A stretch of DNA of 64,000 nt from Stigmatella aurantiaca DW4/3-1 (GCF_000165485.1 NC_014623.1:8512893-8576892); one strand, 5' to 3'; shown: positions 8,161 through 17,075, counted from the first letter of the stretch. Program-made: numbers and translations. The notes: a model not told the origin generated them from the letters alone.

Positions 8161-9528
8161 ATGTGTGCTAGTGACGCGTACGTGACTGCGCCCCTCTCCG
8201 TCATCTTGCCCTACACGCCCGCCACGGCACCCGCGGCGGCCCGTTTCGCCCATGCCCTGGCAGGCGCGCACGAAGTGGTCCTCGCCGGAGATGGGGCGGT
8301 CGCGGTGACGCCGGGCCCCCGGCTTCATGTGCTGTCTGGGTGGGTGGGCAAGGGGGCGGCCATCCGGGCGGCGCTGGCCAAGGTGACGGGCGCGGTGACG
8401 GTGCTTCAGGATCCGGACGAGGCCTACAGCCTGGCGGCCTACGAGGCGCTTTGCCGCCCCATCCATGAAGACACGGCGGATGGGGTCTTTGGCCGCCGCA
8501 GCCTGCCGGGCTTGAGGCCCGAGCTGCTGGCCGACCGGGCGCTGGGAGGCTTCACCCGGTTCGTCACGGACACATCGCTGGAGGATCCGCTCACGGGGGC
8601 CCGGGCGTTCCGAACGGAGGCGCTGCGCTCGGTCACCCTGACCAGTGACGACGACGCGGTGGACGCGGAGCTGGTGGTGAAGCTCGCCGCGCAGCTCTAC
8701 CGGTTGGCCGAGGTGCCGCTGCCCATGAGCGCCGCGCCCCGCCGCCCGCTGGCCTCGCACCTGTCCCGGCTGCGGACGCTGGTGCGCTACGCCACGGTCC
8801 GCGACGACGCGGACAACCAGCACGAGGGCTACACCTCGCTGGAGCGCATGGACGGCGCCAACAACTACAACGCCTGGTTGGGCCGCCGGTTTCGCGAGCA
8901 CCTGGGCCAGCGCGTGCTGGAGATCGGCGCCGGCATCGGCACCATTACCCGCGAGTTGGAAGCGGGGCGGGAGCTGCTCATCGCGCTCGAGGTGGACCGC
9001 TTCTATGTGGACCGGCTGAAGAACCTGTTCCGCGGCAAGCCCCACGTGCGGCCGTACCTGTCGGACGTGGCGCTCGCCGATTGGGAGTCGCTCCAGGCCG
9101 AGCGGCTCGACACCATCGTCCTGTCCAACGTGCTGGAGCACATCCCCGACGACGCGGCGGCGGTGCGCCGCTTCCGGCAGATCCTCCCCGTGGGGGGCAA
9201 GGTGGTCATCCTGGTGCCCGCCCTGCCCCAGCTCTTCGGCTCGATGGACGAGGCAGTGGGCCACTACCGGCGCTACACGCCCCAGGCCTTGCGCGAGGTG
9301 CTGGAGGCGGGGGGCTTCACGGTGGACACGCTGGAGTGGATGAACCTGGTGGGCATCCCGGGCTGGTTCGTGAACAGCCGCCTGCTGCGCCGGCGCGCGA
9401 TGCCCAAGTTCCAGCTCAAGCTGTACGACCGGCTGGCGCCGATGCTCGCGCAGACAGAGCGGCACGTGAAGCTGCCGGTGGGAATGAGCCTGTTCGCCGT
9501 GGCCCGCGTCACGGAAGAGGCCGGCTGA
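8161..9528 (+). CDS. Bifunctional protein: degenerate GT2-like domain fused to SAM-dependent methyltransferase
   Basis: In this 455-residue protein, residues 10-210 resemble a family 2 glycosyltransferase of the dolichyl-phosphate-mannose-synthase type (SVILPY opening, GKGAAIRAAL, then VLQDPDEAY where an Asp-x-Asp metal site is expected, and a DPLTGARAF stretch). Residues 220-450 are a class I methyltransferase with the glycine loop LEIGAGIGTIT, an acidic residue in ALEVDRF, SNVLEHI, and VPALPQLFGSMDE. The sugar-transferase half looks eroded, with few of the usual donor-binding residues. The gene probably modifies the polysaccharide made by the divergent operon, and the membrane protein gene follows after four bases. 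An in-frame ORF extends far upstream of 8161, but only from this ATG does the protein look real. Confidence 0.85.
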   Translation: MCASDAYVTAPLSVILPYTPATAPAAARFAHALAGAHEVVLAGDGAVAVTPGPRLHVLSGWVGKGAAIRAALAKVTGAVTVLQDPDEAYSLAAYEALCRPIHEDTADGVFGRRSLPGLRPELLADRALGGFTRFVTDTSLEDPLTGARAFRTEALRSVTLTSDDDAVDAELVVKLAAQLYRLAEVPLPMSAAPRRPLASHLSRLRTLVRYATVRDDADNQHEGYTSLERMDGANNYNAWLGRRFREHLGQRVLEIGAGIGTITRELEAGRELLIALEVDRFYVDRLKNLFRGKPHVRPYLSDVALADWESLQAERLDTIVLSNVLEHIPDDAAAVRRFRQILPVGGKVVILVPALPQLFGSMDEAVGHYRRYTPQALREVLEAGGFTVDTLEWMNLVGIPGWFVNSRLLRRRAMPKFQLKLYDRLAPMLAQTERHVKLPVGMSLFAVARVTEEAG

Positions 9529-9532
9529 GGCC

Positions 9533-11206
9533 GTGAACCCAGGCCCCTCCCAACCACCTCCCGCCTCTCCCCAGGAGCTCCCGGCGAGCCCCGCGCCGGT
9601 CCGGACGTCTCGTGTCGTCTGGGCCGTGCTGGCCGGGCTGTACGTGCTGGCATTTCCCTACCACCCTGGCCTGCGCTCACCCAACGAGCTGTGCCGGCTG
9701 TGGCAGACCCGGGCGCTCGTCGAGTACGGCACGCTGGACATCCATCAGGCGCTGCGGGACTACGGCTACGTGGGGGACCTATCGGTGAAGGAGGGGAAGT
9801 ACTACCCCTCCAAGGCCCCGCTAATGTCCTTCGCGGCGGTGCCGCTCTATGCGGTGCTGAGGGCCGCGGGCGGAGGGTTCCGGTACGCGGTGCCCGAAGT
9901 GCCGCTCGTCTTCTTCAGCCGGCTGCTGCTCACGGTCCTCCCCACCCTGGCGATGCTGTGGGGCGTGCGCCGCTTCCTGCGCGCGTACGTGAGCCCCGAA
10001 GTCGCAGACGGGGTGACCGTCACGTACGGGCTGGGCTCGCTGGCCTACAGCTACTCCCTGCTCTTCATGAGCCACCAGCCCACGGCCGTGCTGCTCTTCG
10101 GGGGCTTCTACGCGCTCTGGCGGTGCGCGCGGGGCGAGTGGCGCGAGCGGGGCTACGCGGTGGCCGGGGCCTTCGCGGGCGCCACGGTGGCGGCCGAGTA
10201 CACGGGCGCGCTCGGGGTGGCGGGCCTGGTGCTGTACGCGGCGCTCTGCCTGCTGGGGCGGCCCGAACCCCTGCGCGTCCGGTTCGTCCGCCTGGGGCGC
10301 GCCGCGGGGCTGGCCACGCTGGGCGCCCTGCCCTTCGTGGCCGCGCTGATGCTCTACCACCAGGCGGCCTTCGGACACCCGCTGGCCAGTGGCTACAAGT
10401 ACCTCAACGACGCGGCCTACCAGCCGTGGCACCTGGGGGGCTTCCTGGGCATTCGCTACCCGGATCCCCGCGCCTTCCTCCTCTCCTTCTTCTCCCCGCT
10501 GCGCGGGCTGTTTACCCTGTCGCCCTTCCTGCTGCTGGCCCTGCCAGGCCTGGTTCTGATGCGGCGCGAGGGGCGCGCCTCCCGGGAGTGGCGAGCGCTC
10601 TGCTGGCTCTCGGGGGCGCTGCTTGCCGGGTACACGTACTTCACCTCCTCCTTCGCCTATGACTCGTGGGGGTGGACGACGGGCCCCCGGCACCTGACGG
10701 GGTTGGTGCCCTTCCTGCTGCTGCCCGTGGCCCTGGTGCTGGAGCGGCTGCGCGCGGGGCGCCATCCCTGGCTGCTGGGCGGGGCCGCCTCGGCGTGCGC
10801 CGTGTCCATCGGCATCACCGGCGTGCTCACGCTCATCAACTACATCCCCGATCAGGTCTCCAGCGCGCTCTTCTCCCTGGCCGTCCCCCTGCTGAAGGCA
10901 GGCTATCTGCCGCCCACCGTGTTGAGCTTCTGGGGCGTTTCCCAGCCGGTGGCGGGAGTGCCCCTGCTCCTGGCCTTGCTCGCGATGGCGGGGTGGACCT
11001 TCGTGCGGCTGGGCACCCCCGGGTCCACCCAGCCCGCCTGGGCCGTCCTGGGAGGCGGCGCCCTCGTGGCGGTGCTGCTGCTGGCCGTTCAGGTCCCAGG
11101 CTCAGCCCATCATGCGGGCGACCAGGAGGCCCTCCGGCTCCTGGAGTCCGTGTGGCTCACGCCGCCTGGCAAGGCGGTCGCCTTCTGGCCCTCCGCGTCC
11201 CCCTGA
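9533..11206 (+). CDS. GT-C-like integral membrane protein
   Basis: This 557-residue protein has about ten or more hydrophobic segments. After the first one comes a loop with SPNELCRLWQTRALVEYGT and then YYPSKAPLMSF. A first extracytoplasmic loop with acidic residues and a lysine-rich KEGKYYPSKAP stretch is typical of the ArnT/PMT-like GT-C superfamily, which moves sugars from polyprenyl phosphate donors at the outer face of the membrane. The preceding gene's first domain resembles a polyprenyl-phosphate sugar synthase, so the two could supply donor and transferase. The GTG start at 9533 lies four bases after the upstream stop; a proline-rich stretch of about 27 residues precedes the first membrane helix. 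Its stop abuts the stop of the convergent gene directly. Confidence 0.82.
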   Translation: MNPGPSQPPPASPQELPASPAPVRTSRVVWAVLAGLYVLAFPYHPGLRSPNELCRLWQTRALVEYGTLDIHQALRDYGYVGDLSVKEGKYYPSKAPLMSFAAVPLYAVLRAAGGGFRYAVPEVPLVFFSRLLLTVLPTLAMLWGVRRFLRAYVSPEVADGVTVTYGLGSLAYSYSLLFMSHQPTAVLLFGGFYALWRCARGEWRERGYAVAGAFAGATVAAEYTGALGVAGLVLYAALCLLGRPEPLRVRFVRLGRAAGLATLGALPFVAALMLYHQAAFGHPLASGYKYLNDAAYQPWHLGGFLGIRYPDPRAFLLSFFSPLRGLFTLSPFLLLALPGLVLMRREGRASREWRALCWLSGALLAGYTYFTSSFAYDSWGWTTGPRHLTGLVPFLLLPVALVLERLRAGRHPWLLGGAASACAVSIGITGVLTLINYIPDQVSSALFSLAVPLLKAGYLPPTVLSFWGVSQPVAGVPLLLALLAMAGWTFVRLGTPGSTQPAWAVLGGGALVAVLLLAVQVPGSAHHAGDQEALRLLESVWLTPPGKAVAFWPSASP

Positions 11207-12052
11207 TCAGCGACGGGCCGCCAGCGCCGCCTCCAGGCGGGCCTTCTCCTCGATCATGAGGTTGCGCACATGCTCCAGCAGGGCTGGCACGCTGTTGCCG
11301 TGCTCCGCGGGGTTCACGGGGGGCAGCACCCTCACGCGGCACCGGGCGGTGGTCTGAAGCTTCAGGCCATGCTTGGGCAGGGTCCGCGCGGTTCCCGTGA
11401 GGACCACGGGAATGACAGGACACTGCAACTTCACCGCGAGTTGGAAAGCCCCATCCTTGAAGGCCTTGATGTTCCCGTCCGGAGAGCGCGTCCCCTCGGG
11501 GAACATGAGGATGGGCACCCCCCGGAGCAGCCACTTCTCGCACTCCACCATCATCCGCCCGACGCTCTCGCGGTCGCCCCGCACCAGCGGCACGTAGCGG
11601 TTGAGCGTCATGTTCCAGCCGATGAAGGGCAGGCGAAAATTGGCCGCCTTGGACACCCACTTGAAGGGCCGGTAGAGGCCAAAGAGGACCAGGATGTCGC
11701 CCAGCGACTCATGGTTGGCCACCAGCACCGCCGCGCCGCGCCAGGGCAGGTTCTCCCGGCCCTCCACCCGCGAGCTCCACAGTGGATTCACATAGATGTA
11801 CAGCTGGGCCCAGAAGCACGAGTACAGGTGGAGAATCCGCCCGTTCCGATCGAACGGGAGCGTGAGCGCCCAGAGCACCAGCGCCCCCAGGTAGAACACC
11901 AGGCTGGAGAGCGCGAAGAACGACCAGAAGAGGATGGAGAAGAGGAGTCGAATGGTGGGGCGCAGTGTGCCACACGCCCGTTTGCCTGGCAGCGAAAAGG
12001 CAGGCGCTGCCCTCTGCCGGGGCCGGTGTGGTACTGGCTCATGCCATGGCAC
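11207..12052 (-). CDS. PlsC-like 1-acylglycerol-3-phosphate acyltransferase
   Basis: The 281-residue protein carries the family's acyltransferase motifs: NHESLGD (the NHx4D catalytic box), an arginine-containing region near PLVRGDRES, FPEGTRS, and the proline-rich VIPVVLTGT. It should acylate lysophosphatidic acid to phosphatidic acid in phospholipid synthesis, anchored by the hydrophobic region near residues 35-65. The ATG at 12052 would make its 5' end overlap that of the divergent AlkB-like gene by seven bases; the first 30 residues are basic and poorly conserved in character, so a later, non-ATG start closer to LRPTIRLL is possible. The family is certain, the exact acyl acceptor is not. 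Confidence 0.9.
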   Translation of the reverse strand: MPWHEPVPHRPRQRAAPAFSLPGKRACGTLRPTIRLLFSILFWSFFALSSLVFYLGALVLWALTLPFDRNGRILHLYSCFWAQLYIYVNPLWSSRVEGRENLPWRGAAVLVANHESLGDILVLFGLYRPFKWVSKAANFRLPFIGWNMTLNRYVPLVRGDRESVGRMMVECEKWLLRGVPILMFPEGTRSPDGNIKAFKDGAFQLAVKLQCPVIPVVLTGTARTLPKHGLKLQTTARCRVRVLPPVNPAEHGNSVPALLEHVRNLMIEEKARLEAALAARR

Positions 12053-12999
12053 CTCCTCCCCGCCGGGGCCATGCGCGGGCCCTCAAGCCTCGTCAGCGCA
12101 CCCCGGGCCACCACTACAACGCGAGCTTCCTCTCCGCCGCCGACCGCGCGGAAATCATCGCCTGGCTGACGGCCTTGAAGCCGTTGTGGGAGGAGCGCTA
12201 CTCGAAGCACTTCCCGCCCCCTCCTGGCCAGAGCCAGCGCCGGCTCCTGCGCCCCGTCTACTGGCTGGGCAACTGGCAGTTCGCGTGCCTCGATTACTAC
12301 CGGCCGCCCAAGGGGGTGAAAAACCGGTGCGTGCAGGCGGAGCCGTTTCCCTCCGTCCTCCAGCGCCAGGTGCAGAAGGTGGAGGCGCTGGCGCGCCGCA
12401 TGTTCCGGGGACCCGACATGCCCCCCGGCTGGCACCTCAACACCTGCCTGGTGAATTTCTACGGCAACCGGCTGGAAGACGGGCGCTGGGTGGACACCGC
12501 CCGCGTGGGCGAGCACAAGGACTTCGAGCCCGGCCCCGTGGCCTCGCTGTCCCTGGGAGAGCGCGCCCTCATCCAGTTCGTCACCTCCACGCGCCCCGGC
12601 GAGCGGGACGAGGTGGTGCTGGAGCAATGGCTCGATGACGGCGCACTCCAGCTCTTCGGAGGCACCCAGTGGAAAGAGAAGACGTTCCACCGGGTGCAGC
12701 GGGTGGACACCCGCGCGGGGCACCTGCTGCCCCCGGAGATTCCTGGCTTCCAGACGCGCCGGGTGAACTTCACCTTCCGCTACGTGCCCGACGAGCATGT
12801 GACGCCCTTCGCGGAGCTGTCACCCGAGGCGCGCGAGGATGTGACGCCCTACGTCCGCACGCTGGCCGAGGGCAGCCCCTTCTTCCACGAAGCGTTGGCG
12901 CGCGAATCGGCCCTCAGCCGCACGCCTCCGCGAGACGGGCAGACGCCGGGGCTGGCTCCGACTGACCCGCCCCCGCCTGTTTCGAAATCTGAGAGGTGA
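12046..12999 (+). CDS. AlkB-like Fe(II)/2-oxoglutarate-dependent dioxygenase
   Basis: The 317-residue protein has the AlkB double-stranded beta-helix signature: HKD (HxD iron ligands, about residue 156), a distal histidine in TFHRVQRV (about residue 214) and RVNFTFR, which matches the RxNxTxR 2-oxoglutarate-binding motif. AlkB proteins remove alkyl groups from nucleic-acid bases by oxidative demethylation; this one has an N-terminal extension of about 75 residues (HHYNASFLS..) unlike E. coli AlkB and may act on RNA, DNA or protein. The ATG at 12046 is preferred over one at 11965, because the extra 27 residues would be encoded within the divergent acyltransferase gene. Its 3' end overlaps the convergent methyltransferase gene by 86 bases. 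Confidence 0.85.
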   Translation: MAPPPRRGHARALKPRQRTPGHHYNASFLSAADRAEIIAWLTALKPLWEERYSKHFPPPPGQSQRRLLRPVYWLGNWQFACLDYYRPPKGVKNRCVQAEPFPSVLQRQVQKVEALARRMFRGPDMPPGWHLNTCLVNFYGNRLEDGRWVDTARVGEHKDFEPGPVASLSLGERALIQFVTSTRPGERDEVVLEQWLDDGALQLFGGTQWKEKTFHRVQRVDTRAGHLLPPEIPGFQTRRVNFTFRYVPDEHVTPFAELSPEAREDVTPYVRTLAEGSPFFHEALARESALSRTPPRDGQTPGLAPTDPPPPVSKSER

Positions 13000-13780
13000 G
13001 CACCACCATGCCACCCAGGCTCTTGAAGCCTGGGAGCGACAGCAGCGCATAGTCCGCCGCGTGGAGCAGCTCCGTGGCGAGCCGACGCGCCGCCGGCGCC
13101 CGCTCGTAGGAGGTGCCCTTCATCACGAAGCGGTTGAACCAGCTGAGCAGCGAGAAGTGCCGCATCCGCGTGCCCGGCAGGCGTTGAAGGATGAGGTTCA
13201 GCTCCGCGGACTCCAGCGGACGCTCATCCGGGGTCGCCCCCTCGTGAATGGGAATGCGTGAGCGAAGCCGCCGAAGCGTCGGGCTGAGGCTGAGCGGCTC
13301 GGAGAAGACGACCCGGGCGCCTGGCTTGCCCCACCGCTCCAGCTGGTTCAGCACCCCCTCCAGCTCGGGAATCAGGTGGTGGAGGATGCCATCGCCCCAG
13401 ATGACATCGAAGGTGTTCTCCGGAAAGGTCGCCAGCTCCAACGGCGAACAGTGGAAGACGACCCGGTCCTGAACGCCCGCCAGCTTGGCCCGCTCGGTCG
13501 CCAGCTCGATCGACCGAGGGGAAATATCGATGCCCGTCACCCGGGCGCCCCGGCTCGCCAACAGGATGCTGTTGGAGCCGTCACCGCACCCGACATCCAG
13601 CACGTGCTGGCCGCTCAGGTCCCCCAGGCTCTCGAATCGGAACTCCTTGTTGAACCAAGGACGCAACCGGCCCCTGTACCGCTGGAGGATGGCTGGATCC
13701 ATCCATGGAATCTTGCCGAGCTGTGACTCCGCCAACCGATCGAAGAACTCCGCCTCGGACGCCCACCGCTTCGACCTCAT
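12914..13780 (-). CDS. Class I SAM-dependent methyltransferase
   Basis: The 288-residue protein has methyltransferase motif I (VLDVGCGDGSNS, residues about 60-71), the acidic GIDISPRSIE, motif II-like FDVIWGDGILHH and a post-motif region (GARVVFSEPL). N-terminal residues 1-50 are charged and include WFNKEF. Similar UbiE/COQ5-like proteins methylate small molecules, lipids or sugars; no substrate is evident. The last 28 codons overlap the 3' end of the convergent AlkB-like gene and encode a loose tail rich in alanine and proline, so this part may not be functional. It is divergent from the large lipoprotein gene at 14100, with 319 bases between the starts. Confidence 0.88.
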   Translation of the reverse strand: MRSKRWASEAEFFDRLAESQLGKIPWMDPAILQRYRGRLRPWFNKEFRFESLGDLSGQHVLDVGCGDGSNSILLASRGARVTGIDISPRSIELATERAKLAGVQDRVVFHCSPLELATFPENTFDVIWGDGILHHLIPELEGVLNQLERWGKPGARVVFSEPLSLSPTLRRLRSRIPIHEGATPDERPLESAELNLILQRLPGTRMRHFSLLSWFNRFVMKGTSYERAPAARRLATELLHAADYALLSLPGFKSLGGMVVLTSQISKQAGAGQSEPAPASARLAEACG

Positions 13781-13976
13781 GTCTCACCCGCCCATCCAAT
13801 TGTCTCAGCGGCAGGAACGTAGGGCCTGGGATCTGTGGACGAAACTTCCTACGGCGGCGCGGGGGCAATCCCCTGTTGCTCGGCGGACAAAGCCCCCATT
13901 CCTCAGGGGCAGGTACCTGACACTGTCCTCTGCCCCACGCCTGCCTCCTACCTCGGGGCTGCTTGGCAATTGTCGC

Positions 13977-13993
13977 GATTTTCAGAGAAAATC
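13977..13993. repeat. Perfect inverted repeat, 7-bp arms
   Basis: GATTTTC (13977-13983), three-base spacer AGA, GAAAATC (13987-13993). It lies in the A+T-rich stretch about 107 bases upstream of the ATG at 14100. It could be a repressor or activator site; a short hairpin is the alternative. Confidence 0.55.
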
Positions 13994-14019
13994 TATTTTT
14001 CTTCTTCTGCTGGGATCCC

Positions 14020-14045
14020 AAGAAATTGCCCGGAATCAATTTCTT
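14020..14045. repeat. Perfect inverted repeat, 9-bp arms
   Basis: AAGAAATTG (14020-14028), eight-base spacer, CAATTTCTT (14037-14045). The centre is about 67 bases upstream of the start of the lipoprotein gene. Arm length and spacing suit a dimeric regulator; as RNA it would form an A-U-rich hairpin in the 5' leader. Confidence 0.6.
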
Positions 14046-14099
14046 CTTAAACGCGGCCGACATCTGTCGGCCCATGCCCGGAAGTCGAGGAGGCGCGAC

Positions 14100-16952
14100 A
14101 TGGAGCAGGGACGAGGCCACCATGGCCGTGTAGGGGGAGCGGGTCACCACTGGCGAAGGCGGCTGTGCGCGGCACTGGTGGCCTTGGGGGTAGGAGGATG
14201 CAACGAGACCATCTCCCCGCCGAGAGAGGCGCTGAGCCAGAAGGCGGGCGCCCTGTCGGAGGCGTGCGACGCCCAGCCTCCCTTCGAGCCGAACTTCGAG
14301 CCGGAGCTCCAGTGGGCGTGGACGGGGAGCCCCCAGGCCCCCGAGTTCAACCAGGTGATGATGACGCCGGTGGTGGTGGACGTGAACGCCGATGGCATCC
14401 CGGACATCGTCTTCAGCACCTTCAAGAACGGCACGGACGAGGCCATCTGGAAGGAGGGCGTGCTGCGGGCCATCAGCGGCGATGACGGCCGGGACCTGTG
14501 GGCGAACACCCATCCGTCCTACCGCATCAAGGCGGCCTCCAGCATCGCCGCGGGCGACATCGACAACGACGGCCTGGTGGAGATCTGCGGCATCCCCTCG
14601 GATGGCCGGGGCATCATCTGCTACGAGAACGACGGCACCTTCAAGTTCCGCACGTCCCCGGACGCGTTCGATTACAACGAATGGGGAGGCCCCTCGCTGG
14701 CGGATCTCGACGGCGATGGCCTGGTGGAGATCCTCGACGGCAACCGGGTCTACAGCCACACGGGCGCGCTGAAGTGGGTGGGCGCGGACGGCATGGGCGG
14801 CGCCGAGCACACGGGCCCGGTGTCCTTCGCGGCCGACCTCGACGGGGATGGCAAGCAGGAGGTCATCAACGGCCGCTCCATCTACAAGCACAACGGCACG
14901 CCCTACTGCCCCACCGCGCCGATTCCCCACGGCTTCGCGGCCGTGGCCAACTTCGATGAGGACTCGAAGGCGGAGATCGTCGTGTCGGGCTACGGCCAGG
15001 TGAGCCTGCTCGATGACAATTGCCAGGTGCTCTGGACCGTCCCCGTGCCCGGGGGAGGACATGGCGGCTCCCCCAACATCGGGGACTTCGACAACGACGG
15101 CGTGCCGGAGATCGGCCTGCCCGGCACGAACGCCTACAGCGTGCTGGACTCCGATGGCACGCTGCTGTGGAAGCGCCCGACCCAGGAGCTGAGCTCGGGC
15201 AAGACGGGCTCCACCGCGTTCGACTTCGAGGACGACGGCAAGCTCGAGATCATCTACGCGGACGAGGTGCGGCTGCGCATCTACGACGGCGCCACCGGCC
15301 AGGTGCGCTTCGAGACGGCCCACAGCTCCAGCACCACCCACGAGAACCCGGTCATCGCCGACGTGGACAGCGACTTCGCGGCGGAGCTGGTGGTGGCCAC
15401 GAACGACACGGCCTATCCGGGCTTCCACGGCATCCGCGTGTACCACGACAAGAAAGAGGGCTGGGCGCACACGCGGCGCATCTGGAACCAGCACGCCTAC
15501 TCCATCACCAACATCCACAACGACGGCACGGTCCCCGCCGAGCCCATGCGCCCCTGGTTGCAGTCCTTCCTCAACACCTTCCGCTCCAACGTCGCCGGGT
15601 ACCTGGGCGACAACACCTTCCAGCTGCCGGATCTCCTCGTCGCCAACCTGACCGCCACGTGCGGCGAGGATGGGACGCTGACGCTGTCCGCGAACATCCT
15701 GAACCTGGGCGCGGGCACGGCGGCCTCGGGGACGAAGGTGGCTTTCTATCAGGGCGATCCGGCCTCGGGCGGAACCTTGCTGGGCGTGGCCACACTCAGC
15801 ACGACGCTGCCCTCGGGTGCCACGCTCACGGCCCAGCTGCCACTGAGCCCCGCGCACCGGGGGACCCACGAGATCTTCGCCGTCGCGGATGACGATGGCA
15901 CGGGCGCCGGCCGGCACACCGAGTGCGACGAACTCAACAACAGCTCTTCCTCCACGATCGATCTCGGCTGCCAGGAGACGCCCGCCAACCTGCCGCCCGT
16001 CGCCCTCTGCCAGGACATCACCGTCCCCGCGGACGCCGCGTGCCAGGCCACCGCCAGCATCAACCACGGAAGCCATGACCCGGACAACCAGCCCTCGCCC
16101 CTCTCGGTCTCCGAGGCCCCCACCGGACCCTTTGGCCTGGGCGAGCACACCGTCACCCTGACGGCCTCCGACGGGGAGGCCAGCGCCCAGTGTGAGGGCA
16201 CCGTCACCGTGGTGGACACGACGAAGCCGGCGGTGAGCTGCCCGGCGGCCACCACCCTCCAGAGCTGCTCGCCTCAGGGCACCGCCGTCACGTTCGCGGC
16301 GGCCTCGGCCTCGGACAACTGCGGCGCATCGCCCGTGTCCTGCTCGCATGCCTCGGGGGACACCTTCCCCGTGGGCACCACGCCCGTCACCTGCTCCGCG
16401 CAGGACGGCTCCGGCAACACGGCGAGCTGCGGCTTCGATGTGACGGTGGTGGGCGACACCACGAAGCCGACCGTGAGCTGCCCGGCCGCCCGGACGGTGG
16501 AGACCTGCTCACCCGCGGGCGCCACCGTCACGTATGAACCGGCCACGTCCACCGACAACTGCGGCGCGGCGCCCGTGTCCTGCTCGCACGCCTCGGGGTC
16601 CAAATTCCCGGTGGGCACCACGCCCGTCACCTGCTCCGCGCAGGATGCCTCGGGTAATGCATCGAGCTGCAACTTCAACGTGAAGGTGACCGGGGACACC
16701 ACGCCGCCGGCCATCAGCTGCCCGCTGTCGGTGGAGGCCAAGGTGGGGCTCGGACAGATCGGCGTGGCGGTGCAGTTCGCCACCTCGGCCACCGACACCT
16801 GCGGCCAGCCCACCATCACCTGCTCGCACCCGCCCGGCCTGCTCTTCCTCTTGGGGCTGACGCCGGTCACCTGCACCGCCACGGACGCATCCGGCAACCA
16901 GGCGTCGTGCAACTTCGGGGTCCGGGTGAGCCTGGATCTCAGCCTGCCGTAG
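14100..16952 (+). CDS. Large surface lipoprotein with FG-GAP, CARDB and HYR domains
   Basis: This 950-residue protein begins with a basic stretch and a lipoprotein signal ending VALGVGGC (lipobox Cys about residue 34). Residues of about 80-500 hold FG-GAP/VCBS-like calcium-binding repeats with the pattern D-x-[DN]-x-D-G (DVNADGIPD, DIDNDGLVE, DLDGDGLVE, DFDNDGVPE), expected to form an integrin-like beta-propeller. Residues of about 510-620 look like a CARDB adhesion domain (TATCGEDGTLTLSANILNLG). About 640-945 are four HYR/Ig-like modules with repeated VTCSAQD and CSHASG motifs and paired cysteines. An outer-membrane adhesin or matrix protein is likely. The ATG at 14100 is chosen for its GAGGAGG ribosome site and signal peptide, although the frame is open upstream. 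Confidence 0.88.
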   Translation: MEQGRGHHGRVGGAGHHWRRRLCAALVALGVGGCNETISPPREALSQKAGALSEACDAQPPFEPNFEPELQWAWTGSPQAPEFNQVMMTPVVVDVNADGIPDIVFSTFKNGTDEAIWKEGVLRAISGDDGRDLWANTHPSYRIKAASSIAAGDIDNDGLVEICGIPSDGRGIICYENDGTFKFRTSPDAFDYNEWGGPSLADLDGDGLVEILDGNRVYSHTGALKWVGADGMGGAEHTGPVSFAADLDGDGKQEVINGRSIYKHNGTPYCPTAPIPHGFAAVANFDEDSKAEIVVSGYGQVSLLDDNCQVLWTVPVPGGGHGGSPNIGDFDNDGVPEIGLPGTNAYSVLDSDGTLLWKRPTQELSSGKTGSTAFDFEDDGKLEIIYADEVRLRIYDGATGQVRFETAHSSSTTHENPVIADVDSDFAAELVVATNDTAYPGFHGIRVYHDKKEGWAHTRRIWNQHAYSITNIHNDGTVPAEPMRPWLQSFLNTFRSNVAGYLGDNTFQLPDLLVANLTATCGEDGTLTLSANILNLGAGTAASGTKVAFYQGDPASGGTLLGVATLSTTLPSGATLTAQLPLSPAHRGTHEIFAVADDDGTGAGRHTECDELNNSSSSTIDLGCQETPANLPPVALCQDITVPADAACQATASINHGSHDPDNQPSPLSVSEAPTGPFGLGEHTVTLTASDGEASAQCEGTVTVVDTTKPAVSCPAATTLQSCSPQGTAVTFAAASASDNCGASPVSCSHASGDTFPVGTTPVTCSAQDGSGNTASCGFDVTVVGDTTKPTVSCPAARTVETCSPAGATVTYEPATSTDNCGAAPVSCSHASGSKFPVGTTPVTCSAQDASGNASSCNFNVKVTGDTTPPAISCPLSVEAKVGLGQIGVAVQFATSATDTCGQPTITCSHPPGLLFLLGLTPVTCTATDASGNQASCNFGVRVSLDLSLP

Positions 16953-16963
16953 CCTTCGCTGCA

Positions 16964-17013
16964 TGAAAAAAAGGGCCCGGAACCGTGCTGGGGTTCCGGG
17001 CCCTCTTCTTTTT
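16964..17013. terminator. Bidirectional intrinsic terminator
   Basis: A 13-bp perfect stem, AGGGCCCGGAACC (16972-16984) with GGTTCCGGGCCCT (16992-17004), has a seven-base loop. It is flanked by an A-run at 16965-16971 and a T-rich run at 17005-17013, so it can end transcription from both convergent lipoprotein genes. Confidence 0.92.
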
Positions 17014-17075
17014 CACCCGCTGCTCAGGCCCGGGAAGCGCTCCGGCTCAACCGCCCGGAACGCCCCGGCCCCGCA

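Larger units (their letters stand above)
13781..14099. promoter_or_regulatory. 319-base divergent intergenic region with A+T-rich tract and inverted repeats
   Basis: No gene is visible. The distal part has an inverted repeat GGGGCAG (13906-13912) / CTGCCCC (13930-13936). From about 13970 to 14050 the sequence is markedly A+T-rich for this genome and holds two perfect inverted repeats (listed separately). GAGGAGG at 14087-14093 is a strong ribosome site six bases before the ATG at 14100. This is a likely regulated promoter for the lipoprotein gene. Confidence 0.6.
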
